Of a DNA stretch of 64,000 nucleotides, positions 37,276-45,348 are shown piece after piece. The notes beneath the pieces are model-generated. The model was not told where the DNA came from, did not search any database, and worked only from the letters and a program-made list of their open reading frames with translations. The stretch is from Chloroflexota bacterium (GTDB lineage: Bacteria; Chloroflexota; Limnocylindria; P2-11E), in assembly GCA_005889405.1 (NCBI GenBank), contig VBFY01000058.1:31593-95592 (forward strand). Direction: 5' to 3'. The number at the start of each line of letters is the position of its first letter. The stretch's first letter is position 1. The translations under genes and the position numbers were made by a program.

Positions 37276-38667
37276 ATGAGCCTGACCGACCACGTTACGG
37301 ACGGGAACTCACCAGTCGTCGCGATCAACCAACTCGCCGAGGAGCGGCGCGCCGCAGGACTGGCGACCTCCGCCGAGCTTGCGGCTCGAGCCGCGATCGA
37401 TCCGGTGTTGTACGAGCGCATGGAGGCCGGCCACCTTCTCCCGACGAAGGCCGAGTTCGATCGTCTCCGCGAAGCACTCGGCGGTGTCGCGCCGGAGCGG
37501 CTCTACCGCGTCGACATCCTGCAGATCCTCGGGGCGGCGGAAGGCTACGGCGGCGGCACGGCCAGGAACATCATCGAGCGCAACCGCGGGTCGGAGCGAC
37601 TCTTCGTGGCGCAAGACGAGGTCACGTGGCTCGAGCGCCGCGAGATCCCGCGCGAGAAAGTGGACGCGTTCCTCAGCATGAGCTGCGGCACCCTCGCCTC
37701 GCCGCACCTTCTCCTGGACACCGTCGCGGCGGCGAGAGCGCTGGGCATCAGCTTCGTCGCCACCGCTGGCGCGGCTGGATGCTGCGGCAAGCCGTACCTC
37801 GGGCTCGGCCAGTACGACGCCGGAGAGTCGTTCAGCCAGGCGAAGATCCGTTACGCGCAGTCCATCGGCGCGACGACGACCGTCGTGTGGTGCACGGCGG
37901 ATCAGCAGACCGCGCTCAACGCGGCGGCGCACCGGAAGTTCCGCGACGGCATCGAGCACCCCATCCGTGAGATGCAGATCCTCGGATTCCTCGAAGAGCA
38001 CGTCCGGGCGCTCGGTGACCGCATGCCGTGGAAGCGTGAGGTCCGGCGGTCGGTGCTCGCCGAGGGTCACGGCGAATACAGCAACGTCCACACCGCCGCG
38101 TTCGAGGCGGAGGTGCGGCTCCTCTCGCTCATCCCTGGGGTCGAGGTCGTCGGTACGTACGACGGATCGATCGAGGACCGCAGTCCATGCGCCGGCCGGT
38201 CGCGGCCCGCGTGGCGCGGACCGTGGAAGGCCGACAGCACCCCCGAAGAGGTCCAGGCCCGTCGGGTCGCTCTCGCCGACATGGCCGCGTCCTACGGTGC
38301 GGATACGGTCGCGTGCCAGCACCAGGGCTGTCATCAGATCTGGGGCCGGTACGCGAGCGATCGCCTTGCGGTGCGCCATGCGGTCTCGATCCTCGCGGAG
38401 GCCCTGGGCTGCGAGCATCCCGACCGCGCGCAAGCCGCGGCACAGCTCGGCGATGCCGCCGCAGTGGTCGAGCAGACCCGTCCCATCTGGCGGACGTGGG
38501 GTATGACGGAAGATGAAGCCCTCGAGCTCGCCAGGATGCAGGTGGCGGGCGGTATCTTCGCCGCGGATCCGCTCTCCTGCGGCCACGGCGCGCACGGACG
38601 TGAGGCTGGAGTGATCCCGATCGACGTGCTCCTGGGAAGATCGCCCGGCCTCGTGCGGCCGGCCTGA
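37276..38667 (+). CDS. XRE-type helix-turn-helix fused to degenerate CCG domain, 463 aa
   Basis: Same architecture as the protein at 30152: helix-turn-helix about residues 18-75 (LAEERRAAGLATSAELAARA, VLYERMEAGHLLPTKAEFDRL), then the CCG domain with Cys-137 (MSCGTLASPH) and Cys-169/170 (GCCGKPY). The last pair reads CTAD, so Cys-209 is replaced by Asp. The second half keeps CQHQGCHQIW, and the C-terminus has a single LSCGHGAHG in place of the Cys cluster of its paralog. The start is ATG 37276 with GGAGG 9 bases away. The lost ligands suggest a cluster of different type, or a purely sensory role. Confidence 0.77.
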   Translation: MSLTDHVTDGNSPVVAINQLAEERRAAGLATSAELAARAAIDPVLYERMEAGHLLPTKAEFDRLREALGGVAPERLYRVDILQILGAAEGYGGGTARNIIERNRGSERLFVAQDEVTWLERREIPREKVDAFLSMSCGTLASPHLLLDTVAAARALGISFVATAGAAGCCGKPYLGLGQYDAGESFSQAKIRYAQSIGATTTVVWCTADQQTALNAAAHRKFRDGIEHPIREMQILGFLEEHVRALGDRMPWKREVRRSVLAEGHGEYSNVHTAAFEAEVRLLSLIPGVEVVGTYDGSIEDRSPCAGRSRPAWRGPWKADSTPEEVQARRVALADMAASYGADTVACQHQGCHQIWGRYASDRLAVRHAVSILAEALGCEHPDRAQAAAQLGDAAAVVEQTRPIWRTWGMTEDEALELARMQVAGGIFAADPLSCGHGAHGREAGVIPIDVLLGRSPGLVRPA

Positions 38668-38679
38668 GCTGACGCCCCG

Positions 38680-39039
38680 GTGGCCGACCCGGTGAGCATC
38701 GAGTTCCTGTACGAACCGGACTGCTCCTCGACCGAGGTCGCGCTGGCCCGGCTCCGCGAGACCTGCCGTGAAGAGGCGCATGCCGGCGGCATCGCGATGG
38801 TCGAGGTGACGAGCGATGAGCAGGCGGCCGCGCTCCGCTTCCCGGGCTCGCCGACGATCCGCATCGACGGCCGGGACATCGATACCTCGGGGGACGGCTC
38901 CGAGCGTTTCGCTCTGGTGTGTCGGGCCTATCGCCTCCCCGACGGAAGGATCACGCCGTTCCCGCCGAAGGAGCTCATCCGAACCGCGCTGCGCGACGCG
39001 ACGCGGCGTCGAAGCGTGAGCCTGTCGGCCGGACGTTAA
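38680..39039 (+). CDS. small thioredoxin-fold-like protein, 119 aa
   Basis: Begins FLYEPDCSSTEVALARLRETC with an isolated N-terminal Cys in a CxxT context, then SPTIRIDGRDID, the beta strand and cis-Pro-like segment seen in thioredoxin-fold proteins annotated as DF-family or alkylmercury-lyase-like. GTG start; another GTG four codons on is possible. It follows the XRE-CCG gene by 12 bases and precedes a redoxin, so the three form a thiol-related group. The 3' end, including the stop codon, is duplicated in tandem. Confidence 0.65.
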   Translation: MADPVSIEFLYEPDCSSTEVALARLRETCREEAHAGGIAMVEVTSDEQAAALRFPGSPTIRIDGRDIDTSGDGSERFALVCRAYRLPDGRITPFPPKELIRTALRDATRRRSVSLSAGR

Positions 39040-39075
39040 GAGTCGAAGCGTGAGCCTGTCGGCCGGACGTTAAGA
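39008..39075 (+). repeat. perfect 34-bp tandem duplication
   Basis: Two identical 34-base units lie back to back (39008-39041 and 39042-39075). The first contains the last codons and stop (TAA, 39037) of the thioredoxin-like gene; the second ends at the ribosome-binding site AAAGGAG of the redoxin gene. Absence of any difference implies a recent slippage event. Confidence 0.95.
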
Positions 39076-39086
39076 AAGGAGTCGCG

Positions 39087-39716
39087 ATGGCGACCGAATC
39101 CTCGGTACGGAACAGCCAGCTCTGGGCGCAGGATCATCCGTTGCCGTTCGGGTCGAAGGCGCCGGCGTTCGAGCTGCTCGAGCCCGCGACCGGGCGAAAG
39201 CGGCGCTCCACGGACCTCGATCGCACGGATGTGCTCGCCGTGTACTTCATCTGCAATCACTGTCCGCACTCGCTTGCCTGGGAGGATCGCCTGCTCGCGA
39301 TCGCGCGTGACTTCAGCGACAGCGTCAGCAGCGTGTTCATCGACCCCAGCGACCCGGTCCGCTTGCTTCCGGATGGCGGTCCGGCGTTCCCCGAGGACGC
39401 TCCCGAGAATGTCGCCGCGCATGCGCGCGAGAAGCACTTCCCTGCGCCGTACCTGGTCGACCCGGACCAAACGGTCGCCGATGACTACGCGGCGGTGCGC
39501 ACGCCACACGCGTTCGTCTTCACCCGAGCCGCGGGCCTGGTGTATCGCGGGACGGTCGACGACAACGAGGAGGATCCGAGCGCGGTCACGACGCACTACC
39601 TGCGCGATGCGCTCGAGGACGCGGCCGCGGGACGGTCCGTGCGCACCCCGGAGACACCGCTCCAGGGCTGCGGGATCAAACGGAGCGCGGATCAGTACCC
39701 GGGCAAGAGAGGCTGA
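39087..39716 (+). CDS. redoxin-domain protein (AhpC/TSA-like thioredoxin family), 209 aa
   Basis: Thioredoxin-fold protein with the redox motif CNHCP (about residues 54-58) in VYFICNHCPHSLAWEDRL, and PYLVDPDQTVADDYAAVRTPHAFVF carrying the cis-proline. This is the YbdR/TlpA-like redoxin group that acts as a thiol-disulfide reductase or peroxidase-like protein. The ribosome-binding site AAAGGAG is near-perfect. A C-terminal GCGIKRSAD adds one Cys, also usual in this group. Confidence 0.85.
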   Translation: MATESSVRNSQLWAQDHPLPFGSKAPAFELLEPATGRKRRSTDLDRTDVLAVYFICNHCPHSLAWEDRLLAIARDFSDSVSSVFIDPSDPVRLLPDGGPAFPEDAPENVAAHAREKHFPAPYLVDPDQTVADDYAAVRTPHAFVFTRAAGLVYRGTVDDNEEDPSAVTTHYLRDALEDAAAGRSVRTPETPLQGCGIKRSADQYPGKRG

Positions 39717-39720
39717 GCGC

Positions 39721-40689
39721 TTAGCCGATCTCGAGGAGCAGCTTCCCGCTGGTCCGGCGACTCCCGAGATCCTCGTGCGCTCGCGCGACATCGCGTAGTG
39801 GGTACGTTCGCGCGATCCGCACGTGGAGCTTCTCGCGCGCGATCCAGTCGAACACCTCGGTCGCGCGACGGAGGAGCTCCTCGCGTGTCGCGGTGTGGTT
39901 CCCGACCGTGGCCCGCGTGAGGTAGCGGCCACCGCCCTGCTGGAGCAGGTGCGTGTCGATGTGTGGGACCGCACCGCTCGCCTGGCCGAACAGCACCATG
40001 CAGCCCAGCGGCCGCAGCGCCGCGAAGCCCTGTTCGAACGTCTCGCGGCCCATGCCGTCGAACACCGCGTCGACGCCGGTGCCACCGGTGAGACGCTTCG
40101 CCGCCGCGGCGAAGTCCTCATCCGCACGAACGATGACGTCGTCCGCGATGGCCCGGGCGGCCGCGGCCTTGTCCGTGCGGGTGACGGTGCCGATGACGCG
40201 CGCGCCACGGAGATGCGCGATCTCGGTGATGAAGCCGCCGACGCCGCCGGCCACCCCATGGACGAGGATCGTGTCTCCAGACTTGATCGGATACACGGTC
40301 GTCGCGAGACTGTGCGCCGTCAGTCCCTGCAGGAGCGCCGCCGCGGCGAGCCTCGGGTCCACGGCCTTCGGCAGCGGGACGAGACGATCGGCGCGCACCA
40401 GCGCATGCGTCGCGTAGGAGCCCTGCTCCATCTGCCAGCCGACGCGGTCACCGGCCTTGACCTCGGTCACCCCCGGACCGACGGCCTCGACCGTGCCCGC
40501 ACCCTCATTCCCCAGGACGATCGGCAGCGCGCTCTTGAAGTCGCCGGTGCGCTGGCGGATGTCGAAGTAGTTGACGCCGGATGCCTCGAGGCGCACCCGC
40601 GCCTGACCCTGGCTCGGCTCCCGGAGCGCGAGCTCCTCGAGGCGCATGACCTCGGGACCGCCGTGCTCCCGTACGACGACCGCTTGCAT
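39721..40689 (-). CDS. zinc-type quinone oxidoreductase (QOR/Qor-like), 322 aa
   Basis: Medium-chain dehydrogenase/reductase without structural-zinc Cys, hence the quinone reductase group. GroES-like N-terminus (MQAVVVREHGGPEVM, GVNYFDIRQRTG) and NADPH-binding VHGVAGGVGGF. It reduces quinones or enones with NADPH. Full length at 322 aa. The remnant at 5259 is a copy of its C-terminal quarter. A TATACA -10 box lies 6 bases before the ATG, so its mRNA is probably leaderless. Confidence 0.9.
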   Translation of the reverse strand: MQAVVVREHGGPEVMRLEELALREPSQGQARVRLEASGVNYFDIRQRTGDFKSALPIVLGNEGAGTVEAVGPGVTEVKAGDRVGWQMEQGSYATHALVRADRLVPLPKAVDPRLAAAALLQGLTAHSLATTVYPIKSGDTILVHGVAGGVGGFITEIAHLRGARVIGTVTRTDKAAAARAIADDVIVRADEDFAAAAKRLTGGTGVDAVFDGMGRETFEQGFAALRPLGCMVLFGQASGAVPHIDTHLLQQGGGRYLTRATVGNHTATREELLRRATEVFDWIAREKLHVRIARTYPLRDVARAHEDLGSRRTSGKLLLEIG

Positions 40690-40695
40690 GTCGTT

Positions 40696-40701
40696 TGTAT
40701 A
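40696..40701 (-). promoter_or_regulatory. -10 element TATACA of the quinone-reductase gene
   Basis: On the minus strand TATACA is followed by 6 bases and then the ATG at 40689, with no ribosome-binding site. This predicts a leaderless transcript, as for the ThDP operon. The remaining ~190 bases to 40893 show nothing further. Confidence 0.55.
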
Positions 40702-40893
40702 CGCCGGGTCAAGCGCTCGTCGTAAGGGCTCTCGCGAGCGCTTCGGCCCCGTCGACTCGAAATCTCGAAGCGCTCGGTGTTCTGGAGCGGTATTTCGCGT
40801 GAGCGTCGCGCGGCCGGGACTTGCATCCTCGAATGACGGCGCGCGCGCTCGCGGGGTAGCGTGGCCCACACATCGTCCTCGGAGGTCCGTGCC

Positions 40894-41850
40894 ATGACGA
40901 AGCCATCCGAGTTGGGGCGCATCGAGGGCGCCATCGCCTGCGACGCGTACTGCTCGCTCGACGACGGTGTTTATCACGCCGTCGTCCTGGGCCGCGATGG
41001 CGCCATCACGGACCTGGCGTACGAGCGGTCGGGAGCGCCGCGGGGCCGTGAGGTCCTCGGGCGCGTGCCCGGCGCTCGCGACGTGACCGCCTTCTGGAGC
41101 CTGGTGAGCAACCTCCGGAACGTCATCACGTTCACCGAGTCCGGTGAGATCCTGCACTTCACCCGCAGCGGTGCTGGCCTCTGGACGCGTGCGGTGCAGC
41201 GCAACGTTGCCGGCGCGCGGCGCATCGCGGGGTACGACGACCACCATCACGGCATCGTGCTCACGAGCGCGGGTGAGACGACGGACCAGCCCTTCCACAC
41301 CGTGACCCCCGAGGCCGAGCGGATGTTCCGTCAGACCCTGGAGGCCGACCTCGCACGGCTCGGGAAGACGACGACGAAGGAGGCCATCGCCACGATGAGC
41401 CGACCTCAGGGCGAACCCGAAAAGCCCATCGTGGTCGGCACGTTCCCGGCCGCGGTGGACATCGGCGCGCTGTGGGCCAACGACCCGAATCGCTTCGTGA
41501 TCCTCGCGGAGGCGAGCGGCGCGATCACCGAGGTCGGGTACGGGATGCTGCAGGACGCGACGCGGCGCGAGCTCGCGCGGATCAAGGAACCCGTCGCCGT
41601 GAGCGGATGCTACGCGGGACATTCCGAGGGTCCACAGCGACCCGAGGACCTGCGGGCGGGAAAGTGGGTCGTCGCGCTCGCACGAGCCGGCGAGCTGCAC
41701 GTCATCCGCTACGGGACCGACGCGCCCAGTGTCGAGACGGCCGTGATGGTGAAGGGTGCCGTCGACGCCGCCTGCTTCAGGACGCCGGAGCGTGAGCTGC
41801 ACGGCGTTCTCGTCGCAAGCGACGAGGTCCTCGACGTCCCGATCGCGTGA
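40894..41850 (+). CDS. unrecognised protein of about 318 aa, possible beta-rich fold
   Basis: No family recognised. ATG 40894 is supported by GGAGG at 40881-40885. The sequence alternates short hydrophobic strands with turns and repeats a weak unit (HAVVLGRDGAITDLAYE, NVITFTESGEILHFTRS, RFVILAEASGAITEVGYG, WVVALARAGELHVIRYG), compatible with four or more beta-propeller-like or beta-sheet repeats. There is no signal peptide or membrane segment. The stop overlaps the GTG of the SnoaL-like gene (GTGA), so the two are coupled. Confidence 0.65.
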   Translation: MTKPSELGRIEGAIACDAYCSLDDGVYHAVVLGRDGAITDLAYERSGAPRGREVLGRVPGARDVTAFWSLVSNLRNVITFTESGEILHFTRSGAGLWTRAVQRNVAGARRIAGYDDHHHGIVLTSAGETTDQPFHTVTPEAERMFRQTLEADLARLGKTTTKEAIATMSRPQGEPEKPIVVGTFPAAVDIGALWANDPNRFVILAEASGAITEVGYGMLQDATRRELARIKEPVAVSGCYAGHSEGPQRPEDLRAGKWVVALARAGELHVIRYGTDAPSVETAVMVKGAVDAACFRTPERELHGVLVASDEVLDVPIA

Positions 41851-42248
41851 AGCACGCGCACGCCGAGCGACAGCTGACGAACGAGGATCTGCGGCGACGC
41901 AACGAGGAGATCGTCTGGCGTTTCATCGTGGCCGACGCCGCGGGTGATGAGCGCCGCGCGATCTGGGACGAGGATGCGGTGTTCGAGCTGCCGCTTCAGG
42001 GAAAGGTCTTCCGTGGACGGGAAGCGATCCTCGCTCGTGGCCGCGACTCGAACCAGACGTTCCGCGATTTCCGCTACACCGACGTGATCGTCTACCCGAT
42101 GCTCGACCCGAATCTCTTTCTGGTGACGCACGGGTCCGAGGAGGTCCTCGCCTCCGGGAAGACCGAACGCAACCGCTACGCGCAGATCCTCGAGCTCCGC
42201 GGCGGCAAAGTCGTCCGCCGCATCGAGTACCACCGCCTCAGCGATTAG
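41847..42248 (+). CDS. SnoaL/NTF2-like protein, 133 aa
   Basis: Small alpha+beta cone-fold protein: EEIVWRFIVADAAGDERRAIWDEDAVFELPLQGKVFRGREAILARG is typical of SnoaL-type polyketide cyclases, dehydratases and ketosteroid-isomerase-like proteins. GTG start overlapping the previous stop. The 3' end overlaps that of the convergent FhuF-like gene by 4 bases. Catalytic role undetermined; members often bind small hydrophobic or carboxylated ligands. Confidence 0.78.
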   Translation: MKHAHAERQLTNEDLRRRNEEIVWRFIVADAAGDERRAIWDEDAVFELPLQGKVFRGREAILARGRDSNQTFRDFRYTDVIVYPMLDPNLFLVTHGSEEVLASGKTERNRYAQILELRGGKVVRRIEYHRLSD

Positions 42249-43231
42249 ACCTCCGCAAGACCGAGCTTGCGCAGGCCGACCTCAATCGCTCGCCGCTGCG
42301 CGGGGCCGCCGGGGGAGCCCATCGCCTGGCCGTGCTCTTCGCGGACCATGGCGACACGCTCCTGGGTCGAGAGGAACGGGCAGTTGCTGCAGAGCCGGCC
42401 GAGGCGGTCCGCCAGCATGTAGGTCGTACAGCACACGCGCCGCCGTTCGACTCCCCGCGGGAAATCGGCGGCGTCGTATGCCTCCCACGCGATGAGGTCG
42501 CGCATCGGGTTCTGGCCCGGGACGCCCGGGAGCGCCTCGGCGCCGAGCAGCGCGATCCGATCGTCGACGAACGCCGCGGCGCGCTCGGGTCCGAGGTACT
42601 CGTCGGCCGCGTTCGAAATCATCGAGACCCACTCAGCCGCGTTGGACCACATGAGGCGCGGCGAGACCTTGGTGACCTCGCGCGCGCGGTCGAACAACGG
42701 AGCGATCCAACCGGCGTAGAGATTGCGCCACACGTACGCGCGCAGCTCGTCGAGCGTGTCGACGACGGGACCCTCGACGGGCCACGCGGTCGGGCGCTCG
42801 CGGCAGCGGAGCGGGGCCGGCCCGTCCGACGCGAGGTTGGCGATGAAGGGGACGTTCCCGCGGATCGCGAAACGACAGTTCGCCGCGGACCCGTCGAGCC
42901 CGATGCCGCAGGCGAGGGCGGCCAGCACCGCCGCCGATACGCAGGCCGCGTGGCGCGTGAAGCGCGAGATCGCGATCCGCAGGTCCGGCTCGGCCTCGTC
43001 GTCGAACCCGTGGTCGGTGGACGGATCCGCCTGCCGGACGTTCGCGGTATGGATGCGCTGCACGGCGTCGCGGAGCGCCGCTGCGTCGAGGTATCGCTCC
43101 GCTGCGACGATCTCATCGTCCGCCGAGAGCTCGGCTGCGTAGCGCGTCTCGGTCCAGCGCCCGAGCTCCTTCATGATCTGGACGACGGAGTCCTGCCACG
43201 CGGCTCGCGGCATCACGCCCGGCGAGCCCAT
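42245..43231 (-). CDS. FhuF-like [2Fe-2S] protein, paralog D, 328 aa
   Basis: Closest to paralog A: they share CRERPTAWP/CAERPTTLP, LDELRAYVWRNLYA, FDRAREVTKVSPRLMWSNAAEWV and GSPGGPAQRRAIEVGLRKLG. The cluster motif is Cys-267/268 (VCCTTYMLAD), Cys-281 and Cys-284 (CSNCPFL). The start at ATG 43231 overlaps the stop of the DapB-like gene (TGATG), and an internal ATG six codons on is the alternative. It is the second case of an FhuF-like gene coupled to a DapB-like gene. Confidence 0.8.
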   Translation of the reverse strand: MGSPGVMPRAAWQDSVVQIMKELGRWTETRYAAELSADDEIVAAERYLDAAALRDAVQRIHTANVRQADPSTDHGFDDEAEPDLRIAISRFTRHAACVSAAVLAALACGIGLDGSAANCRFAIRGNVPFIANLASDGPAPLRCRERPTAWPVEGPVVDTLDELRAYVWRNLYAGWIAPLFDRAREVTKVSPRLMWSNAAEWVSMISNAADEYLGPERAAAFVDDRIALLGAEALPGVPGQNPMRDLIAWEAYDAADFPRGVERRRVCCTTYMLADRLGRLCSNCPFLSTQERVAMVREEHGQAMGSPGGPAQRRAIEVGLRKLGLAEV

Positions 43232-44040
43232 CACACCTCGAGGCCGATGACGGCGCCGTACCCGCGGACCAGACCAACGACGCCGGGCTCCATGACCTTG
43301 CGGACGGCGTTCGCGACAGTCATGGCGTACGCCTCGTACCCCCAGTCGTCGTGCCGGATCGAGAGCAGTTCCTGGCCGCCGGCGAAGATGAGCTCGTGCC
43401 AACCGTTGGGCTGGAGCTCCGGCAGGCGCAGGCTGTGCACTCGCACGCCGCCGTGCACTCCACCGCGGACCCCCGCGAGCGTCTCGTTCCGCACCGGTGG
43501 ATCGAAGAGCGCGTCGCCGTGCGCGTCGCGGATATTCCGCGCCAGCTCTTTCGCGAAGCCCGAGGGCGCATCGGCCTTCGTGGCGTGGTGCGCCTCGATG
43601 ATCTCGACGGTGTCGACGTAGCGGGCGGCGATCCGCGCGAAATGCGTGAGCAGCACGCCCATGAGGCGGAAGTTGGCTGCCCACACAGCGCCGATCCCGC
43701 GCGCTCGAGCCGCGTCATCGACCGCGCGGAGATCCTCCTCGGTCACGCCCGAGGTCCCGCTGACCGGCCGCACGCCGGCCTCGATCGCCCGGAGCATCAG
43801 GCCGCGGGCCGCCGAGACGTGCGTGAAATCGACCAGGACGTCGGCACCGGCGAGCGTCTTCGCGACCGATGGCGAGGCGTCGGCACGACGGAGGGTGCCG
43901 ACGATGTCGATGCCTTGCTCGCGGGGCAGGCCCGACGTCATCGCCCTGCCCATCCGTCCGTCCGGTCCGGAGACCACCACCCGGATCGGACGCGTGGCCG
44001 TCGTCATGGCGCGCCCCGCGCCCTTCGTCGATGTGACCAT
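43231..44040 (-). CDS. DapB-like (dihydrodipicolinate reductase family) dehydrogenase, 269 aa
   Basis: Rossmann loop VVVSGPDGRMG, VDFTHVSAA, GTSGV and the canonical catalytic motif IEAHHATKADAPSG, with both His kept, unlike the copy at 18266. GVRGGVHGGVRVHSLRLPE matches the DapB C-terminal part. Start at ATG 44040 is preferred for the G-rich tract 7 bases before; ATG 44007 is the alternative. It is separated from the divergent SnoaL-like gene by a region with its own palindrome at 44096. Because the paired protein is FhuF-like and no dapA is present, I doubt a lysine role. Confidence 0.78.
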   Translation of the reverse strand: MVTSTKGAGRAMTTATRPIRVVVSGPDGRMGRAMTSGLPREQGIDIVGTLRRADASPSVAKTLAGADVLVDFTHVSAARGLMLRAIEAGVRPVSGTSGVTEEDLRAVDDAARARGIGAVWAANFRLMGVLLTHFARIAARYVDTVEIIEAHHATKADAPSGFAKELARNIRDAHGDALFDPPVRNETLAGVRGGVHGGVRVHSLRLPELQPNGWHELIFAGGQELLSIRHDDWGYEAYAMTVANAVRKVMEPGVVGLVRGYGAVIGLEV

Positions 44041-44095
44041 CTGCTCGCCCCCCAATTGCCCGGCGGCTTCCGGACCGAGACGGTTTCCAAAATAT

Positions 44096-44118
44096 CCTAG
44101 ATAAAAGATTATCCTAGG
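44096..44118. promoter_or_regulatory. second type of operator, CCTAGATAA-AAGA-TTATCCTAGG
   Basis: AT-rich inverted repeat in otherwise GC-rich DNA, also readable as two direct TATCCTAG units 17 bases apart. It lies between the divergent DapB-like (minus strand) and SnoaL-like (plus strand) genes. It does not match the 19-bp consensus and may bind another regulator, or include the -10 region (GATAATC on the minus strand). Confidence 0.5.
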
Positions 44119-44162
44119 GCGGGGTATCGATCGACGCACAACCTCCAGAGAGGGGCGCTCCG

Positions 44163-44705
44163 ATGACCACGACACAACTCCACGTCGGCGCGGGCGGCCT
44201 TGATGCCGTCCGCGCCGTCATGCGACTCCCGCGGATCCCGACCTGGGCTGCGCCCGAACAGCGTCTGCAGCTGGTCGAAGAGGAGGCCGCGCTGCGCGAC
44301 GACCTCGTGGCGTACGGCTACGCCTACGACGCCGGCGATGTGGATGCCGTGGTCGCCCACTTCGCTGACGACGTGGTCATCACGAATCCGCGGGGGAGAT
44401 ACGCCGGGAGCGATCTCATCCGCAAGAACTACGCCTTCCTGTTCCAGCAGTGGCCGCGCACGCGCCAGATCTGGGCGAACGTCGCCATCCGATTCGCGCG
44501 CCTGGACGAGGCGTACCGCGCCTCGTACACCTACGGGCTCCTCACCTCACCGGCAAAGAACTTCGCGGCGATCGGAACCGACCTCCACCATCTGCGGAAG
44601 ATCGACGGGCGCTGGAAGATCGTCGAGCGCTGGATCACCGACGACGTGAGCCACCCGATCGAACCGTTCGGCGGCCCTCTCGAGGACACGACCAAAGCGC
44701 CCTGA
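44163..44705 (+). CDS. SnoaL-like (NTF2 superfamily) protein, 180 aa
   Basis: SnoaL_4-type domain with LVAYGYAYDAGDVDAVVAHFADDVVITNPRGRYAG at about residues 47-81, FAAIGTDLHHLRKIDGRWKIVERWITDD at the end. Similar domains act as ring-hydroxylating dioxygenase beta-like or dehydratase-like subunits. The ATG has AGAGAGGGG 9 bases upstream. Two SnoaL-like proteins on either side of the FhuF-DapB pair suggest that one more substrate-binding or isomerising step belongs to this unit. Confidence 0.78.
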   Translation: MTTTQLHVGAGGLDAVRAVMRLPRIPTWAAPEQRLQLVEEEAALRDDLVAYGYAYDAGDVDAVVAHFADDVVITNPRGRYAGSDLIRKNYAFLFQQWPRTRQIWANVAIRFARLDEAYRASYTYGLLTSPAKNFAAIGTDLHHLRKIDGRWKIVERWITDDVSHPIEPFGGPLEDTTKAP

Positions 44706-44759
44706 CGATCGCGCCGCGCCGCTTCGAGCGGGTGCGGAGCGCGCGTTACGATGTGCTTA

Positions 44760-44778
44760 GATACCGAATGGCGATATC
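44760..44778. promoter_or_regulatory. 19-bp operator site 8 (GATACCG-AATGG-CGATATC)
   Basis: Thirteen of fourteen arm positions match. It lies 75 bases before the PadR start and after the SnoaL-like gene stop, so PadR is its only likely target, implying autoregulation or control by the same regulator. Confidence 0.7.
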
Positions 44779-44853
44779 GGCGGCCGATGTCTGGATCGGG
44801 GCGCGCGCCAGCTGCGCGCCGCGGCGGCTCGGCACCGTGAGAAGGGTCGGTCG

Positions 44854-45330
44854 ATGGCATCGTTCAACTACCATCAGGGGCGATCACAGACGGTGAACGG
44901 CCGCGAGGGGAGCCGCGAGCCGGTGGACGGAGCCACCTTTGTGCCCAAGACCAGAGTGAAGACCGCGAACAAGATGCTCCGGGACTTCTTCCTCGGATTC
45001 GTCAAGATCCACGTGCTGCACCACGCGAGCAAGGGCCCCCTGTACGGCGTGTGGTTCCTCGAGGAGCTGGCGCGCCACGAGTACGAGCTGTCGCCCGGGA
45101 CGCTGTACCCGCTCCTGCACGGCCTCGAGGCCAACGGATACCTCCAACGCGAGGAGCGCGTCGTCGAGGGCAAGGTGCGCAAGTACTACCGCATCACGCC
45201 GCTGGGGCAGCGTGCGTTGAAGGAGGCGCGAGCGAAGATCGGAGAGCTCATCGAGGAGATCTCCGAGAACGGCGACGCCCGGAAGGGTCGGTCGGGAAGC
45301 CAGACACGCGCCGTCGCCGCGAGGCGCTGA
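44854..45330 (+). CDS. PadR-family transcriptional regulator, 158 aa
   Basis: Winged helix-turn-helix of the PadR group at about residues 42-120: MLRDFFLGFVKIHVLHHASKGPLYGVWFLEEL, LSPGTLYPLLHGLEANGYLQREER and KYYRITPLGQRALKEAR. A 40-residue unusual N-terminal leader and a short basic tail flank it. PadR proteins are dimeric repressors, many sensing phenolic acids or drugs. It is preceded by operator site 8, which makes it the simplest candidate regulator of the 19-bp regulon, although characterised PadR operators (ATGT-N8-ACAT) look different. Confidence 0.85.
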   Translation: MASFNYHQGRSQTVNGREGSREPVDGATFVPKTRVKTANKMLRDFFLGFVKIHVLHHASKGPLYGVWFLEELARHEYELSPGTLYPLLHGLEANGYLQREERVVEGKVRKYYRITPLGQRALKEARAKIGELIEEISENGDARKGRSGSQTRAVAARR

Positions 45331-45348
45331 GCCGTAGCGCGCGACGGC

